Shown here piece by piece: positions 31,176 through 40,996 of a stretch of DNA of 64,000 nucleotides (position 1 is the stretch's first letter; each line of letters begins with the position of its first letter). The stretch lies in the NCBI GenBank assembly GCA_965240325.2, contig OZ251230.1:248001-312000 (forward strand). Reading direction: 5' to 3'. Below the pieces are notes generated by a model, which was given only the letters and a program-made list of their open reading frames with translations, searched no databases and was not told where the DNA came from. The stretch is from Rebecca billardiae RCC1528 (Eukaryota; Haptophyta). A program made the position numbers and the translations under genes.

Positions 31176-31832
31176 ATGCGCGTGCCGCGCGTCTGGGCCG
31201 GAGGTGTGGCGCGCGTGGTGAAGGAGAAGGCGCCGTCGCCCGGGCCGCGGTTGTGGCACCTCGTCGATGCGCGTGCGCAGGTACGCCGCGCGTCGCGCGG
31301 CGCCATGCCCGCGCGGCCCTGCGCACGCCTCACGCACGAGCGACTGCGCAACCGTGCGCGCGCCGCGCAGATCGTCGGCCGGCTCGCAAAGAACGTTGCG
31401 GAGCTGCTGGTGGGCAAGCACAAGCCGACGCACGTGCCACGACTGGATGGAGGGGACCACGTCGTCGTGATCAACGCCGCTGAGGTCGAGTTCACCGGGC
31501 GCAAGTGGAAGCAGAAAATGTATTATTACCACTCCGGATGGATGGGCAACCTGAAGGAGACCGTGGCCAAGGACTTGCGCCGCAAGTTCCCCGAGCGCGT
31601 GCTCGAGTACGCAGTAAAGGGCATGCTGCCCAAGAACAAGCTGCGCAAGCAGCGGATGATGCGGCTGCACGTCTTCCCCGGCGAGGAGCACACGTGCGAG
31701 GCGGAGTTGGCTGAGAGCTACACGCTGTTCCCGAATCGCTGGCAGCTCGGCGTGAAGCCCAAGGAGTGGTACCCAAAGCTCGAGCTCCCGGCGCCGCGGC
31801 CCGGCGGGGCTGAAAAGGCGGGGTCGAGCTGA
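31176..31832 (+). CDS. Organellar (probably mitochondrial) ribosomal protein uL13
   Basis: Predicted 188 residues. Exons are 31176-31280 and 31371-31832; the 90-nt intron (GTACGC...GCAG) is phase 0, a multiple of three and free of stops, so the unspliced frame stays open. Splicing yields RLWHLVDARAQIVGRLAKNVAELL. Family motifs: GDHVVVINAAEVEFTGRKW, YYYHSGWMG, AVKGMLPKNKLRKQRMMRL and LHVFPGEEH, characteristic of bacterial-type L13, the large-subunit protein that binds 23S rRNA early in assembly. The short basic N-terminal leader fits organelle import; the C-terminal extension (NRWQLGVKPKEWYPKLELP) is typical of mitochondrial forms. Divergent from the carotenoid oxygenase. Confidence 0.92.
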   Translation: MRVPRVWAGGVARVVKEKAPSPGPRLWHLVDARAQVRRASRGAMPARPCARLTHERLRNRARAAQIVGRLAKNVAELLVGKHKPTHVPRLDGGDHVVVINAAEVEFTGRKWKQKMYYYHSGWMGNLKETVAKDLRRKFPERVLEYAVKGMLPKNKLRKQRMMRLHVFPGEEHTCEAELAESYTLFPNRWQLGVKPKEWYPKLELPAPRPGGAEKAGSS

Positions 31833-32135
31833 GCGACGTCCGTCGGAGCGGACGGCTGGACATACTACATAGACGATGTCAGGCTTCGGACAGTGCGCCG
31901 ACGACGACGACGGCAGGCTCAGCGTTTTCGTTATTGCAGAATTCATCGGAATTCATCAGGACGCGAATTGAGAATACAGTAAGCGCAGCAGAAAAGGCCT
32001 CGCTCATCCGGATCAGCGGACGGCGGACCGGGACCCCCTTGGACCGGGCATGGACAAGTCGCGATCGCGACCGGCCGCCGTGCGGCAGGAACCACCAGCC
32101 AAACTTGCATCACACCCCGCCCGACGCTGCGACGC
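31833..32135. other. Intergenic region, nothing recognised
   Basis: 303 bp between the uL13 stop and the sirtuin start on the same strand. An AT-richer patch near 31930-31985 may contain the uL13 3' UTR or the sirtuin promoter. Confidence 0.4.
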
Positions 32136-33074
32136 ATGGGAACCCACGGCTACCTCGGGAACGCGGAGTGGGCAAGACCCACCTGCGCGGTGCACAGTGA
32201 CGACCTCGCGCGTCCCGGCTACATCTCCGAGAGCGCCTCGGAGTACCTCGACCAGCCCGACGTGCTCGCGGCCAAGGTCTCGCTGCTGGCAGAACTCGTG
32301 CGACGCTCCAGCAACCTCGTCGCGTACACGGGCGCCGGGCTGAGCACTTCGAGCGGGATCGGTGACTACGCGTCGAGGGCGAAGGGAACGCTCGCGGTGC
32401 ACTGGGACACGCCCTCGAGCTCGAAGAAGGCTGCGCCGCTGAGCGCGCGGCCACCGACGCGCGCGCATCGTGTGCTCGCCGCGCTCGAGCGAGCCGGCGC
32501 GGTGCAGCAGTGGGTCAACCAAAACCATGACGGCCTAGCGCAGAAGGCGACCTTCCCACAGTCGAAGCTCATCGAGATCCACGGGTCCTGGTTCGATCCG
32601 CGCAATCCCGTCGTCAAGATGAATGGCGCGCTCCGCTCTGACCTGTACGCGCGCATGCGCTCCTGGGCGCGCAAGGCGGACGTCGTGCTCGCGCTCGGCA
32701 CGTCGCTCTCGGGGCTGGCGTCCGACTGCGTCGCGGAGGAGTGCGCGAAGCGCGCCATCCAAGGCCGGGCATGCGCCGCGGCTGGCGCCCCCCCCGCGGC
32801 CGGCCTTGTGATCGTCTCGCTGCAGCGCACGCGCCTCGACTCGTCGGCGGCGCTGCGCATCTACGCGCGCCTCGACGAGACGCTCGACCTCCTGGCACGC
32901 GAGCTCGAGATTGGTGACGTGCCCACGGACGCTGAGGTGGCCGCCGCGTCGCGCGACCCGTCCAAGTGGTACACGTACGACCCCGCCGATCGCACGTGGA
33001 CGCGCGAGACACGGCAGGAGTGCCTCGAGCGCGCCCAGCCGTCACGAGCGGCCGCGGCACGGGCATCGCGCTGA
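32136..33074 (+). CDS. Sirtuin (Sir2-family NAD+-dependent deacylase) lacking the zinc module
   Basis: Predicted 312 residues, single exon. Sir2 enzymes remove acyl groups from lysine while consuming NAD+. Seen in order: YTGAGLSTSSGIGDY (~63-77, NAD-binding GAGxS), QNHDGL (~128, matching QNxDxL), IEIHG with the catalytic His (~148), and LGTSLSG (~187, matching GTS). The region after HG, which in most sirtuins holds a Cys4 zinc ribbon (CxxC...CxxC), reads GSWFDPRNPVVKMNG without cysteines and is much shortened. This resembles a subset of protist sirtuins and raises the question of activity, although all NAD-contact motifs are kept. The final 60 residues are a polar extension. No clear targeting signal. 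Confidence 0.88.
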   Translation: MGTHGYLGNAEWARPTCAVHSDDLARPGYISESASEYLDQPDVLAAKVSLLAELVRRSSNLVAYTGAGLSTSSGIGDYASRAKGTLAVHWDTPSSSKKAAPLSARPPTRAHRVLAALERAGAVQQWVNQNHDGLAQKATFPQSKLIEIHGSWFDPRNPVVKMNGALRSDLYARMRSWARKADVVLALGTSLSGLASDCVAEECAKRAIQGRACAAAGAPPAAGLVIVSLQRTRLDSSAALRIYARLDETLDLLARELEIGDVPTDAEVAAASRDPSKWYTYDPADRTWTRETRQECLERAQPSRAAAARASR

Positions 33075-33515
33075 GGATCGCCGCGTGGGGACTGGTCACC
33101 GCCGCGGGGACTGGTCACCGCCGGCGCGAAACGAGCGCGCGCCTAGGGCGTGCTGCTCGCGTCAAAGTCGGTGTGCGGACGGACCACCGGGGGGCCGCCC
33201 GACGAGCGACGGACTGATGACGGAGTCAGTCGGTATGATAGCTCAATTCATTTGTATCGAGCTCACAATCGGTGATGAGTGGCTTTTCCTTATTCCTATC
33301 GGTTCGGGGCCTGTCGCTGACCAAGGGGGGCGGGCGATTGTATTGATATCAGAGCCTGATAAGAACACCTTTTGAAAATCGAGCTCATCTAGCTACCCAT
33401 ACACTCACCCTCGCGCTCTGATTGGCTCTGGCGAAGCGGCTGCGCGGCGGCCGGGGCCGCCGCAGCCCCGCAGGGTCGAGGTCTCGGCAGGCACGCGCAC
33501 GCAAACACACTCAAC
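33075..33515. other. Intergenic region with a short direct repeat
   Basis: GGGGACTGGTCACCGCCG occurs twice in tandem around 33085-33121. The remainder shows no gene; the AT-richer part at 33225-33400 probably holds the sirtuin 3' UTR and the promoter of the aminotransferase. Confidence 0.5.
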
Positions 33516-35397
33516 ATGCGCTCGGCGGTGCTTGCGCGCATCGCGAGGGCCTCCGCCCCGCCGCTGCCCCCGGCGCTTGCCCGCGGCGCCCGTGCAGCGA
33601 GCACGGCAGCGACGGCGACTTCCCAGGAGGTCGACTGGACCGCCCTCCGCCCGAGCGTGCACGCGCCACCGTCGGCGCCCGACGCGGGCGCGAGCTCGGA
33701 TCGTTCGCTCCACGCGGGGAACATGTCGCAGAAGCTACGCGCGATGGAGTACGCCGTGCGCGGGGTGGTGCCGAAGCGCGCCGAGGAGCTCGAGGCGAAG
33801 CTGCGCGCCGGCGAGACCCTGCCCTTCTCCGAGATCACGTACGCGCACAACGGCAACCCGCACAAGGTGGGCCAGCCGCCCATCACCTTCTTCCGGCAGG
33901 TGCTGGCGCTGTGCGACCTGCCGCCCGAGTACGGCATCGAGCACCCGATGGCGACGTCGATCTTCGCGCCCGACGCCATCGCGCGCGCCAAGGAGATCCA
34001 CGCCAGCATCGGCGACGGCGGCACGGGCGCGTACACGCACTCGCAGGGCGTGCCCGCGTTCCGGCAGGACGTGGCCGACTTTGTGACGGCGCGCGACGGG
34101 CACAAGGCGGACCCGGACGCCTTCTACCTGACGAGCGGCGCGAGCTCGGCGATCCACATGCTGCTCACCGCCGTGGTCAACCACCCGGACGATGCGGTCC
34201 TCATCCCGATCCCCCAGTACCCGCTGTACTCTGCGACGCTCGCGCTGCTCGGCGCGCACCAGGCGGGCTACCACCTCGACGAGTCGGCGGACTGGTCGGT
34301 CACGGCGGAGCGGCTGGAGCGCGCGCTGGACGAGTCGCGCGCGCGGGGCCACAACCCGCGCGCGTGCGTGATCATCAACCCGGGCAACCCCACCGGCGAG
34401 GTCTTCAGCCGCGGCGTGCTGCAGGACGTGATCCGCGTGTGCGTGCGGCACAAGCTGCTGCTGCTCGCAGACGAAGTCTACCAGGAAAATGTGTACGCGG
34501 GGGAGGGCTTCGTCTCGGCGCGGCAGGCGGCGCTGGACATGGGGCCCGAGGCGGCCTCGCTCGAGCTCGTCTCGTTCCACTCGACGAGCAAGGGCTTCGT
34601 CGGCGAGTGCGGCCGACGCGGCGGTTACATGGAGCTCCACAACATTGTACGACACGCGGCGCGCACGGGAGGAGCGCCCGCTGTGGCGCCTCCGCTTGCC
34701 TCGCGCACGCGCGGGCTCACGCGCGGGCTCGCGCCCCCCCGCCGCCCCGCGCCGCCCCGCGCCGCCCGCCCCCTCCCTGCCCCGCAGGACCCGTACGTGC
34801 AGTCGCAGCTCTTCAAGCTCGCCTCGTCCAAGCTGTGCTCGGGTGTGCCGGGCCAGGCGATGACTTCGCTCATGGTGCGGCCGCCGCAGAAGGGCGACCC
34901 GTCGTACGAGCTGTACGCCGCGGAGGTGGGCACGATCCTGGAGGGCCTCGCGGCCAAGGCCAAGCTGCTCGTCGACGGCCTCAACTCCATCGACGGCTTC
35001 TCGTGCAGGGAGGCGAAGGGCGCCATGTACGCGTTCCCCTCGGTGGAGCTGCCCGCGCGCGCGTGGAGCGCGGCCGAGGAGCAGGGCGTGAGCGTGGACG
35101 TGCTGTACGCGCTCTCGCTGCTCGAGACGACGGGCGTGTGCGTCGTGCCCGCCTCGGGCTTCGGGCAGGTGCGCGCCGCGCGCGCCGCGTCTCCGCCGCG
35201 CGCGCGCGCACGCCCGGCCGAGCCCGCCAGCGCATGCTCCTTGACGTCGCCCCACTTGGCGCCCGTGCGCACGCTCGCAGGCGGATGGGCGTGTCGGCTT
35301 CCGAACCACCTTCCTGCCCTCGGCGGGGGCGCTCGAGACCGCGGTCGAGCAATTCCGGCGGCACCACGAGCACTTCTGCAGGGAGTACGCGGACTGA
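33516..35397 (+). CDS. Alanine aminotransferase, probably mitochondrial
   Basis: Predicted 542 residues. Exons are 33516-34646, 34788-35168 and 35281-35397, all phase 0; intron 1 (141 nt) is a stop-free multiple of three, intron 2 is 112 nt. The enzyme interconverts alanine plus 2-oxoglutarate with pyruvate plus glutamate using PLP. Visible: EITYAHNGNPHKVGQPPITF, FYLTSGASSAIHMLL, PIPQYPLYSA, INPGNPTGEV, LADEVYQENVY and the PLP lysine in SFHSTSKGFVGECGRRGGYM (~357). Exon 2 starts DPYVQSQLFKLAS; exon 3 gives VGFRTTFLPS. The N-terminus (MRSAVLARIARASAPP...ARGARAAST) is Arg/Ala/Ser-rich without acidic residues, typical of mitochondrial presequences. This assignment is unambiguous. Confidence 0.95.
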
Positions 35398-35881
35398 GGC
35401 GCGCGCGCAGATGGCGCTCGGATCAGCGCCATCGCGCTATTCGAGCGCTGAATCATCAGCCACTAATATTGCCAACGCCAACGGACGACATCGGTTGGTG
35501 CCCTGAAATTCGGCATTCCAGGGGCGTTCCCCGCACCGGTCATACGCCAAATCGAACCGCGTTCAGACTATTGAAATATATATGGCGGGCGGCTTCCTCT
35601 AGATCGGTAACTAGCGCGCGGGTAAGACTAAGACTAGTAAGAGCCAGAGGGTTCATCCGTGAGACTGATCGGATACCGCCGCGGCATTATATTCGCCACC
35701 GCGGTGGCGGCGCGCGCGCGTCGACGCCAGACGGTGCGTCGAGCTTCCGCTCGGCGATGGAGTGATGGGCGACTACGAGGGGGGGGGGGACGACGGCGAG
35801 GAGCGCTGATCCTGGTGTTTGTCTCTGCTGCTCGATCTACAGCTTGCTGACTCTGACGCCTGCCCGTTGCATACCACGTCG

Positions 35882-35959
<78 letters not shown>

Positions 35960-37172
35960 AAGATTATCATGGCCCGCCGCCAGTCCGGTTCAAAAGCAAT
36001 GCCCCCCCCCCCGAGAGGGGGGCATTGATTTGGGGAGCGTATATATATACGTGGGCACTGTGCGGCTGGGGGCCGGGAACGCCCTTGCGATACGCATGCT
36101 GTAACCGCTACGGCTAACATGCCGCTGCCCGCTACTCGGCGGACCGACCGATTCGGACGATTCGTGCAATCGTGGCGGGGCGGGGCCGGGCCCCGGGGGC
36201 AGAGTCGCGCCGCCCGGATCAGCTTAGTACTAAATTAAGTCGCGGCGGCCCGCGCGGCCCTTCCAACTCCTGAACAGCCGGGCTAAAGGGCAATGTGAGA
36301 TGGCGACTTTACAATTATACATGCATATGCATGCGCCATTGGCATTATCATGGCTCATGCACGGGCCGCGCGCGTTCTTAAGTAAATAATAAGACTTATT
36401 AGTTACAATAAATATTTATTAATTTAATGAAATGGCGGCGGGCCGTTTTATTTAAAATGGCAGTACCGCCGCTGAGGAGTGAGGCCCCCGCGGCCCCCGC
36501 GCCGGCGCCGGCCCGCCGGGCGGCCCGGGCCGGGTCTCGCGAGCGGAATCCGCTCACCAGCGTCCAGCTGTGTCCGCGTCGGCCGCTCGGCCTCAGCAGC
36601 CTCGGCTCACTCACTCCGACTGCTGGCTCCGGGGCTGACCGTGATGACGATGTCGTCCTGAGAGTGAGACGTCACGGCGCGGCATATGAAATGCGTAGTA
36701 CTTACAAATAATATACGACATATAACCATTTTAATCGTAGTAGTCTTAGTTAGTAGCTACGGTAGTTGGCAGTTATTATAATATTATTAAGTAGTACGGT
36801 AGCCAGTAATACTACCTAGCCGTAGTAATAAATAATGACATATATATATATATATATAAGCCGAACTGACCGTGATGGCGCGGGGTCGGGCTCGCATGCT
36901 AGTTATTTTGCTGCGTCGGTGCCGTGCTTCTCTGACCAGTCCCGGCGGAACAGACCGTGTGGCATGTAGCTTGCGCCCGTATGGCGCGTCAATGGTCAGC
37001 CGCGACTAGTGTGATTAGTGCTTGAAGGCGGGCGTGATCAGGGCCAGCACGTGTAGCTCCGGCCGGCTGCCACAGCAGGCGGCACAAACACCACCGCTCA
37101 CTGAAACCATCATACGCAGCTCAGGTGGGCCCACTGCTGGGCTCGTCAGGCCAGCTGCGCAACCTCTCAAGC
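35398..37172. other. Long intergenic region with microsatellites
   Basis: About 1.8 kb without a recognised gene. It holds a long (AT)n run (35885-35957), a possible hairpin at 35998-36026 (arms AATGCCCCCC/GGGGGGCATT), and AT-rich blocks at 36360-36440 and 36700-36860 including (AT)n at 36839-36858. GC-rich patches alternate with these blocks. Confidence 0.55.
35885..35957. repeat. (AT)n microsatellite
   Basis: Uninterrupted AT dinucleotide run of about 73 bp. Confidence 0.95.
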
Positions 37173-37528
37173 TCACGACATCGACGGCACTTTGACGACC
37201 ATCGCGCCCGAGTTCACTGCGTAGCCCACCATGGCAGCCAGTGTGCCGAACTGCGCCAGCACACGTGCACGCATCATGTGTTGTGCAAGGATTTTGTTGC
37301 CTCGCTTGAAGGCAGCCAGACCACCACACAGCACCAGAGCCGTTGTCAACGCACCTGCGGTCGAGGTCACGCGCAGCGCGCGGGATACTCAGGCGTGTGT
37401 GTGTATGCACTGCGGCGCACTGCTGTGCATGACGCGGGCGCACCGATGGGCACGAGAGGCTGCTCCTTGCACTTGTCCATGAATGATTGCCTCGGAGGTG
37501 GCAGCCCCTCGCGCGTCGAAGTGCTCAT
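37173..37528 (-). CDS. HIG1-domain protein (RCF1/HIGD family), mitochondrial inner membrane
   Basis: Predicted 88 residues from two exons, 37444-37528 and 37173-37354; the 89-nt intron (GTGCGC...GCAG) is phase 1. Neither exon alone is conspicuous, but splicing yields SFMDKCKEQPLVPIGALTTA followed by FKRGNKILAQHMMRARVLAQ, the exact pattern of HIG1 domains (KxxPxxPIG, then RGNxxxxQxMMRxRVxAQ). HIG1/Rcf1 proteins associate with cytochrome c oxidase and respiratory supercomplexes. Two hydrophobic spans flank the basic RGN...R loop as in the family hairpin. The start at 37528 gives a 16-residue lead-in. It is divergent from the eS12 gene, with 270 bp between starts. Confidence 0.9.
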
Positions 37529-37798
37529 GGTTGTTGGAGGGTTTGCGTGCGTCCCCCGGCGGCAGCAGGAGCAAGTCGTCGTAGATTCTCGCCGCCACCG
37601 AACCGGCAGGTGGGCGCGTGAATAAAATTGGAAACTGATCACGAAACAAGTGTCTGGAAAAACACCCCGGTAGAATCACGATGGCGGGTGTCCGAAGCTT
37701 GCCGTGCCAGTGCACGTGGCCCGGAGGCCCGCAACCACTGCGGCTCGAGCAGGAACACGCCCCTGTGAGGACAGCCGCGTTCACCCGAGATCAGAGCC

Positions 37799-38370
37799 AT
37801 GGCTGATGACGGCGAGAAGCCCGATGCGGAGGAGACCGAGGAGACCACGGCGCCGGTCGAAGTGTATGCGCCACGCACCCTCGTGTCCACTCGCAAGAGC
37901 TGCGCACTCCTGCGCGCATGCGCGCTCGCGCTCTAGTGAGTCTGCTGACATGCGGCGCGCGTTCCGCATTGCCTGTGTGTGCGCGCAGCGCGGCTGAGGA
38001 GGAGCCGATGGACATCGAGGCAGCGCTGAAGAGCGTGCTGAAGAGCGCCCTCTGCCACGACGGCCTCGCGCGCGGCCTGCACGAGGCAGCCAAGGCCCTC
38101 GAGAAGAAGTCGGCTAAGCTGTGCGTCCTCGCGCAGTCGTGTGACGAGGCGGCGTACACCAAGCTTGTCGAGGCGCTCTGCGCTGAGCACAACGTCAACC
38201 TTATGAAGGTGGCGGATGGCAAGGAGCTCGGCGAGTGGGCCGGCCTGTGCAAGGTCGACCCCGAGGGCAATGCGCGCAAGGTTGTCAACTGCTCGTGCGT
38301 CGTTGTCAAGGAGTGGGGCGAGGAGAGCCGGGCACTGACGATGCTGCTCGATTACTTCAAGAAGAAGTGA
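37799..38370 (+). CDS. RPS12: Cytosolic ribosomal protein eS12
   Basis: Predicted 148 residues from exons 37799-37863 and 37989-38370. The 125-nt intron (GTATGC...GCAG) is phase 2 and joins TAPVEV to [18 protein letters not shown]. The body is clearly eS12, an L7Ae-fold protein of the small subunit beak: [60 protein letters not shown] and the C-terminal [10 protein letters not shown]...LLDYFKKK. Length is near the usual 130-145, with an acidic N-terminal extension as in other eukaryotes. Divergent from the HIG1 gene. Confidence 0.95.
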
Positions 38371-40032
38371 GCGTGTCGCGTGCGCTTTGGCAACGTCATC
38401 ATCGCGGGCCCTGGGCCGCCGTCCCGCGCCGGAGTCTAGTCGGGTCACCGGGACTCCGGGAGTGCGGGACGGCAGAGCCAGTGAGCCCAGCGGCACTCCC
38501 GCGGCCGCAGCGGCCCGCACGAACTTCGTCGCGTTACCACACTTCGTCTGCGGCCACAATGCTGATGGCATGACTGAGTCAGTGACCGCGCGGTTGCCAG
38601 CTGTCACTCGTCAGTCCGATACAGACCGTTAGTTACTTAGTTCGTCGTGCCGGCTAGCCCCGGAGGCTGGCCGTGACTCGTGAGCGGGCCGAGCGGCCGG
38701 CGTCGCCCGCGCGGTGCCCGCAGCGGCCCAGCGCGGCCGGGACCGCGGCCCGGACAGATTCGGGTCCGACCGGCCACCGGGCGCGACCCGCACCGTCGCG
38801 GCGCCGCGCGGGCCCGCGGGCCCCCGCCCCCGACGCGCGCGGGGCGCGGACGCCGACGCGGCGGACGGTACCGACTACCGAGTGGCCGCGCGGCGGCCCG
38901 CGCGCGACTTAGCACGAGGGCACGGCGGACGGCCGGCGGGCCGCGCTGGTCTGGCGGGGCGGCCGGGGCCGACCGACGACGGTGTGACGACCGTGCACCC
39001 TGCGCGGTCGCGGACTGGCGACCCGGTGATGGAGGATTTATATTTTATATTCCGCGAGGAAGTCCGGCAGCGGCGCAGGACGCGCAGGTCACCGCGGCGC
39101 ATCACTCATCAGTGAAGCCGCATCAGGTAAGTCAGTCCGCGCCGGTCACGGTGCAGCCAGCGCTAGCTAGACTCCTGGTAGTTACTATGTCAGCTACTTA
39201 CTGTCACTGTCAGTAAAGACTTACTGTCTACGCTGACGACTTGACGAGGCCCCGCGCCGCATCATTATATTTGGCTCGGCTGAGACTGTCGACGGTGATG
39301 AAGCCTCTCATCTGTAGACCTGTCTGACTGACCGTCTTGACTTACCGCAGTGTAACTCTGAGTCTGACTGACACTCACTCACTGTCATTCCGGCTCCGCC
39401 GCGGCTGAGGCTGCGTGACCCGCTGCGTGACACGGGCGTAGGCGGCGGACCACTGCGGCCTCCGTGATCGGCGGCATCGGGCGCATCGGCTGAGTGCGAT
39501 CAGTCCGGGCCGCGCTCCGGGGACCGACTGATGGCGTGAAACTCAAACTGCAATCTGCATAGCATGATGATCATGACGATGTCGCGATCGATGATATTAG
39601 ATGATGCTGCGCTGATTATATTCGTCATCATCATTTCGGATTAATGACCGCGGGACGCCATCAATCATCAAGAGCCGTTAATTGTTATTATTTAATTACA
39701 TATATATATACGGGCGGGCGCGCGGATCGGGCGATCGCCGGCGGTGACTCACTGATTGTCCGTGGCGGGCCGGTCACGGCCCGACAGCGGGCCGCGACTC
39801 ACTCACTCACAGTCACAGTGGCAGGCCCGACAGTCGACACTTGACTGTCTCGACAGCCACAGGGACGCTGCCGACCAAGATTATCAGCGCAATTGAATCC
39901 ACCACTTCGGCCCATGGCCCGTGCTGAGCAGAGCGCTGTGCACGAGAGAGCATGCCTGATTGCGGTTGTGAGTGCGGCCCGCAATCGGAAGCTCCAAATG
40001 TGTTCAGCGCGAGCTGCTCTTTCGCTCCCGGC
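38371..40032. other. Intergenic region, no gene recognised
   Basis: About 1.7 kb. A very GC-rich block (38640-39020) yields overlapping ORFs in several frames without family features. The following part (39120-39880) contains many GACTGAC/ACTCACT/CTGTC short repeats and an AT-rich patch near 39540-39715. Confidence 0.45.
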
Positions 40033-40638
40033 TCACGAGCCTGCCGCACTGCCCGCAAAGTCGTCGGTAGCCATCGCGTCTGCGCTCCCCTTGTGCTGCG
40101 CGTTCACACTGGCCAGACGGCGCTCGAGCTGGTCGTACGCGTACTGCATGACTGCCATCGGTCGATGCACCGCCTCCGCGTTGGCATACCCCTCGCTCGT
40201 CTTCATCGCATGCTCAACAGCGCTATCGACGACGTCCACCACCGTGCGCGTCAGCTCGAAGCGGCCACACTCGTCGTGCACGATCTTCCCTTCCATGCGC
40301 GCGTGGTCCTTGGAGAGCCGACCTACGATGCCCACCATCTCCGCATTGCGTGGCCTATGGATCCATACGCTGGCGTCGAGTTGCAAGTCCCCAGCCTGCC
40401 CCGGCTCGTCGCCCTCCTCCACGATGAACGCGCCGTGTGTGCCCGAGTGCGGATAGACGAAGTGGAACACCGCGCGTATCCGCGCGGTTTCGATCACGTG
40501 AAGGAGGAGCCACGCTGGCACGTGCGCGCATGTGTAGTTGCCTGCCCAGACTTGCCCACTTCCGAAAGCGCCGCGCTCCTGCGGCGTGATAGACGACACC
40601 GCGGCCAATGCCAGACAGCGGGCTGCCGCCATGCTCAT
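40033..40638 (-). CDS. Small secreted-type protein with a WxGxYxC domain of unknown function
   Basis: A 201-residue single-exon ORF. The N-terminus (MSMAAARCLALAAVSSIT) is hydrophobic and signal-like. The body, WAGNYTCAHVPAWLLLHVIE followed by AVFHFVYPHSGTHGAFIVEEG, then DASVWIHRP and later KIVHDECGRFEL, resembles a widespread beta-rich domain of unknown function with the pattern WxGxYxC, FxF, GxF, W(I)xxP, CxxFxL, known to me mainly from bacterial proteins. Two conserved cysteines (in YTC and DEC) could pair. The C-terminal 60 residues are helical and polar. It lies downstream of and co-directional with the Deltex gene. The domain match is from memory of the pattern and is moderate. Confidence 0.6.
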   Translation of the reverse strand: MSMAAARCLALAAVSSITPQERGAFGSGQVWAGNYTCAHVPAWLLLHVIETARIRAVFHFVYPHSGTHGAFIVEEGDEPGQAGDLQLDASVWIHRPRNAEMVGIVGRLSKDHARMEGKIVHDECGRFELTRTVVDVVDSAVEHAMKTSEGYANAEAVHRPMAVMQYAYDQLERRLASVNAQHKGSADAMATDDFAGSAAGS

Positions 40639-40996
40639 GCGCTCCGCTCCACGCGGTCACGGACAACGGGACCAAACGGAAAATAATAAGGAAAAGTAGC
40701 GCAGTGAAACTCCCGGTGCGTGAAAGACTGATGAAACAAGGGCGGTGGATGAAATAAGTAATCTCGCCTGCCTGACGAGCTGTGTGCGTCTCTTATTCTC
40801 GGGAGAAGGCCATAGACTCTGCACAGCATACCATAAGATCTAGTAGTACAGTGCGAACGCCCCCCCGACAGCCTGTCCCCCAAGGAGCCCGCTTCTCGTT
40901 ACCGTACTAGCTGACGCCTTGCAACTCGTCGGACTGAAGCACGGTACAGTGCTGTACGTGGCAGCCTGCCCGCTCACACTGACTCACACTTCACAG
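40639..40996. other. Intergenic region containing repeat B copy 2
   Basis: 358 bp between the Deltex stop and the start of the small secreted-type gene, both on the minus strand. It is AT-richer around 40670-40790 and includes a copy of repeat B at 40759-40799. Confidence 0.5.
40759..40799 (+). repeat. Dispersed repeat B, copy 2
   Basis: Matches the first ~38 bp of 4506-4557 with a small ACG insertion (CCTGACGAGCTGTGTGCG). The match stops after TCTCTTATTCT. Confidence 0.75.

Noticed and set aside
30530-31504. 324-codon minus-strand ORF with an internal protein repeat
   Set aside because: The protein repeat is just the 218-bp DNA duplication read twice; no family features, and it overlaps uL13 exon 1.
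38640-39216. Overlapping GC-rich ORFs after eS12
   Set aside because: All frames are open because of composition; sequences are Arg/Pro/Ala shadows without conserved motifs.
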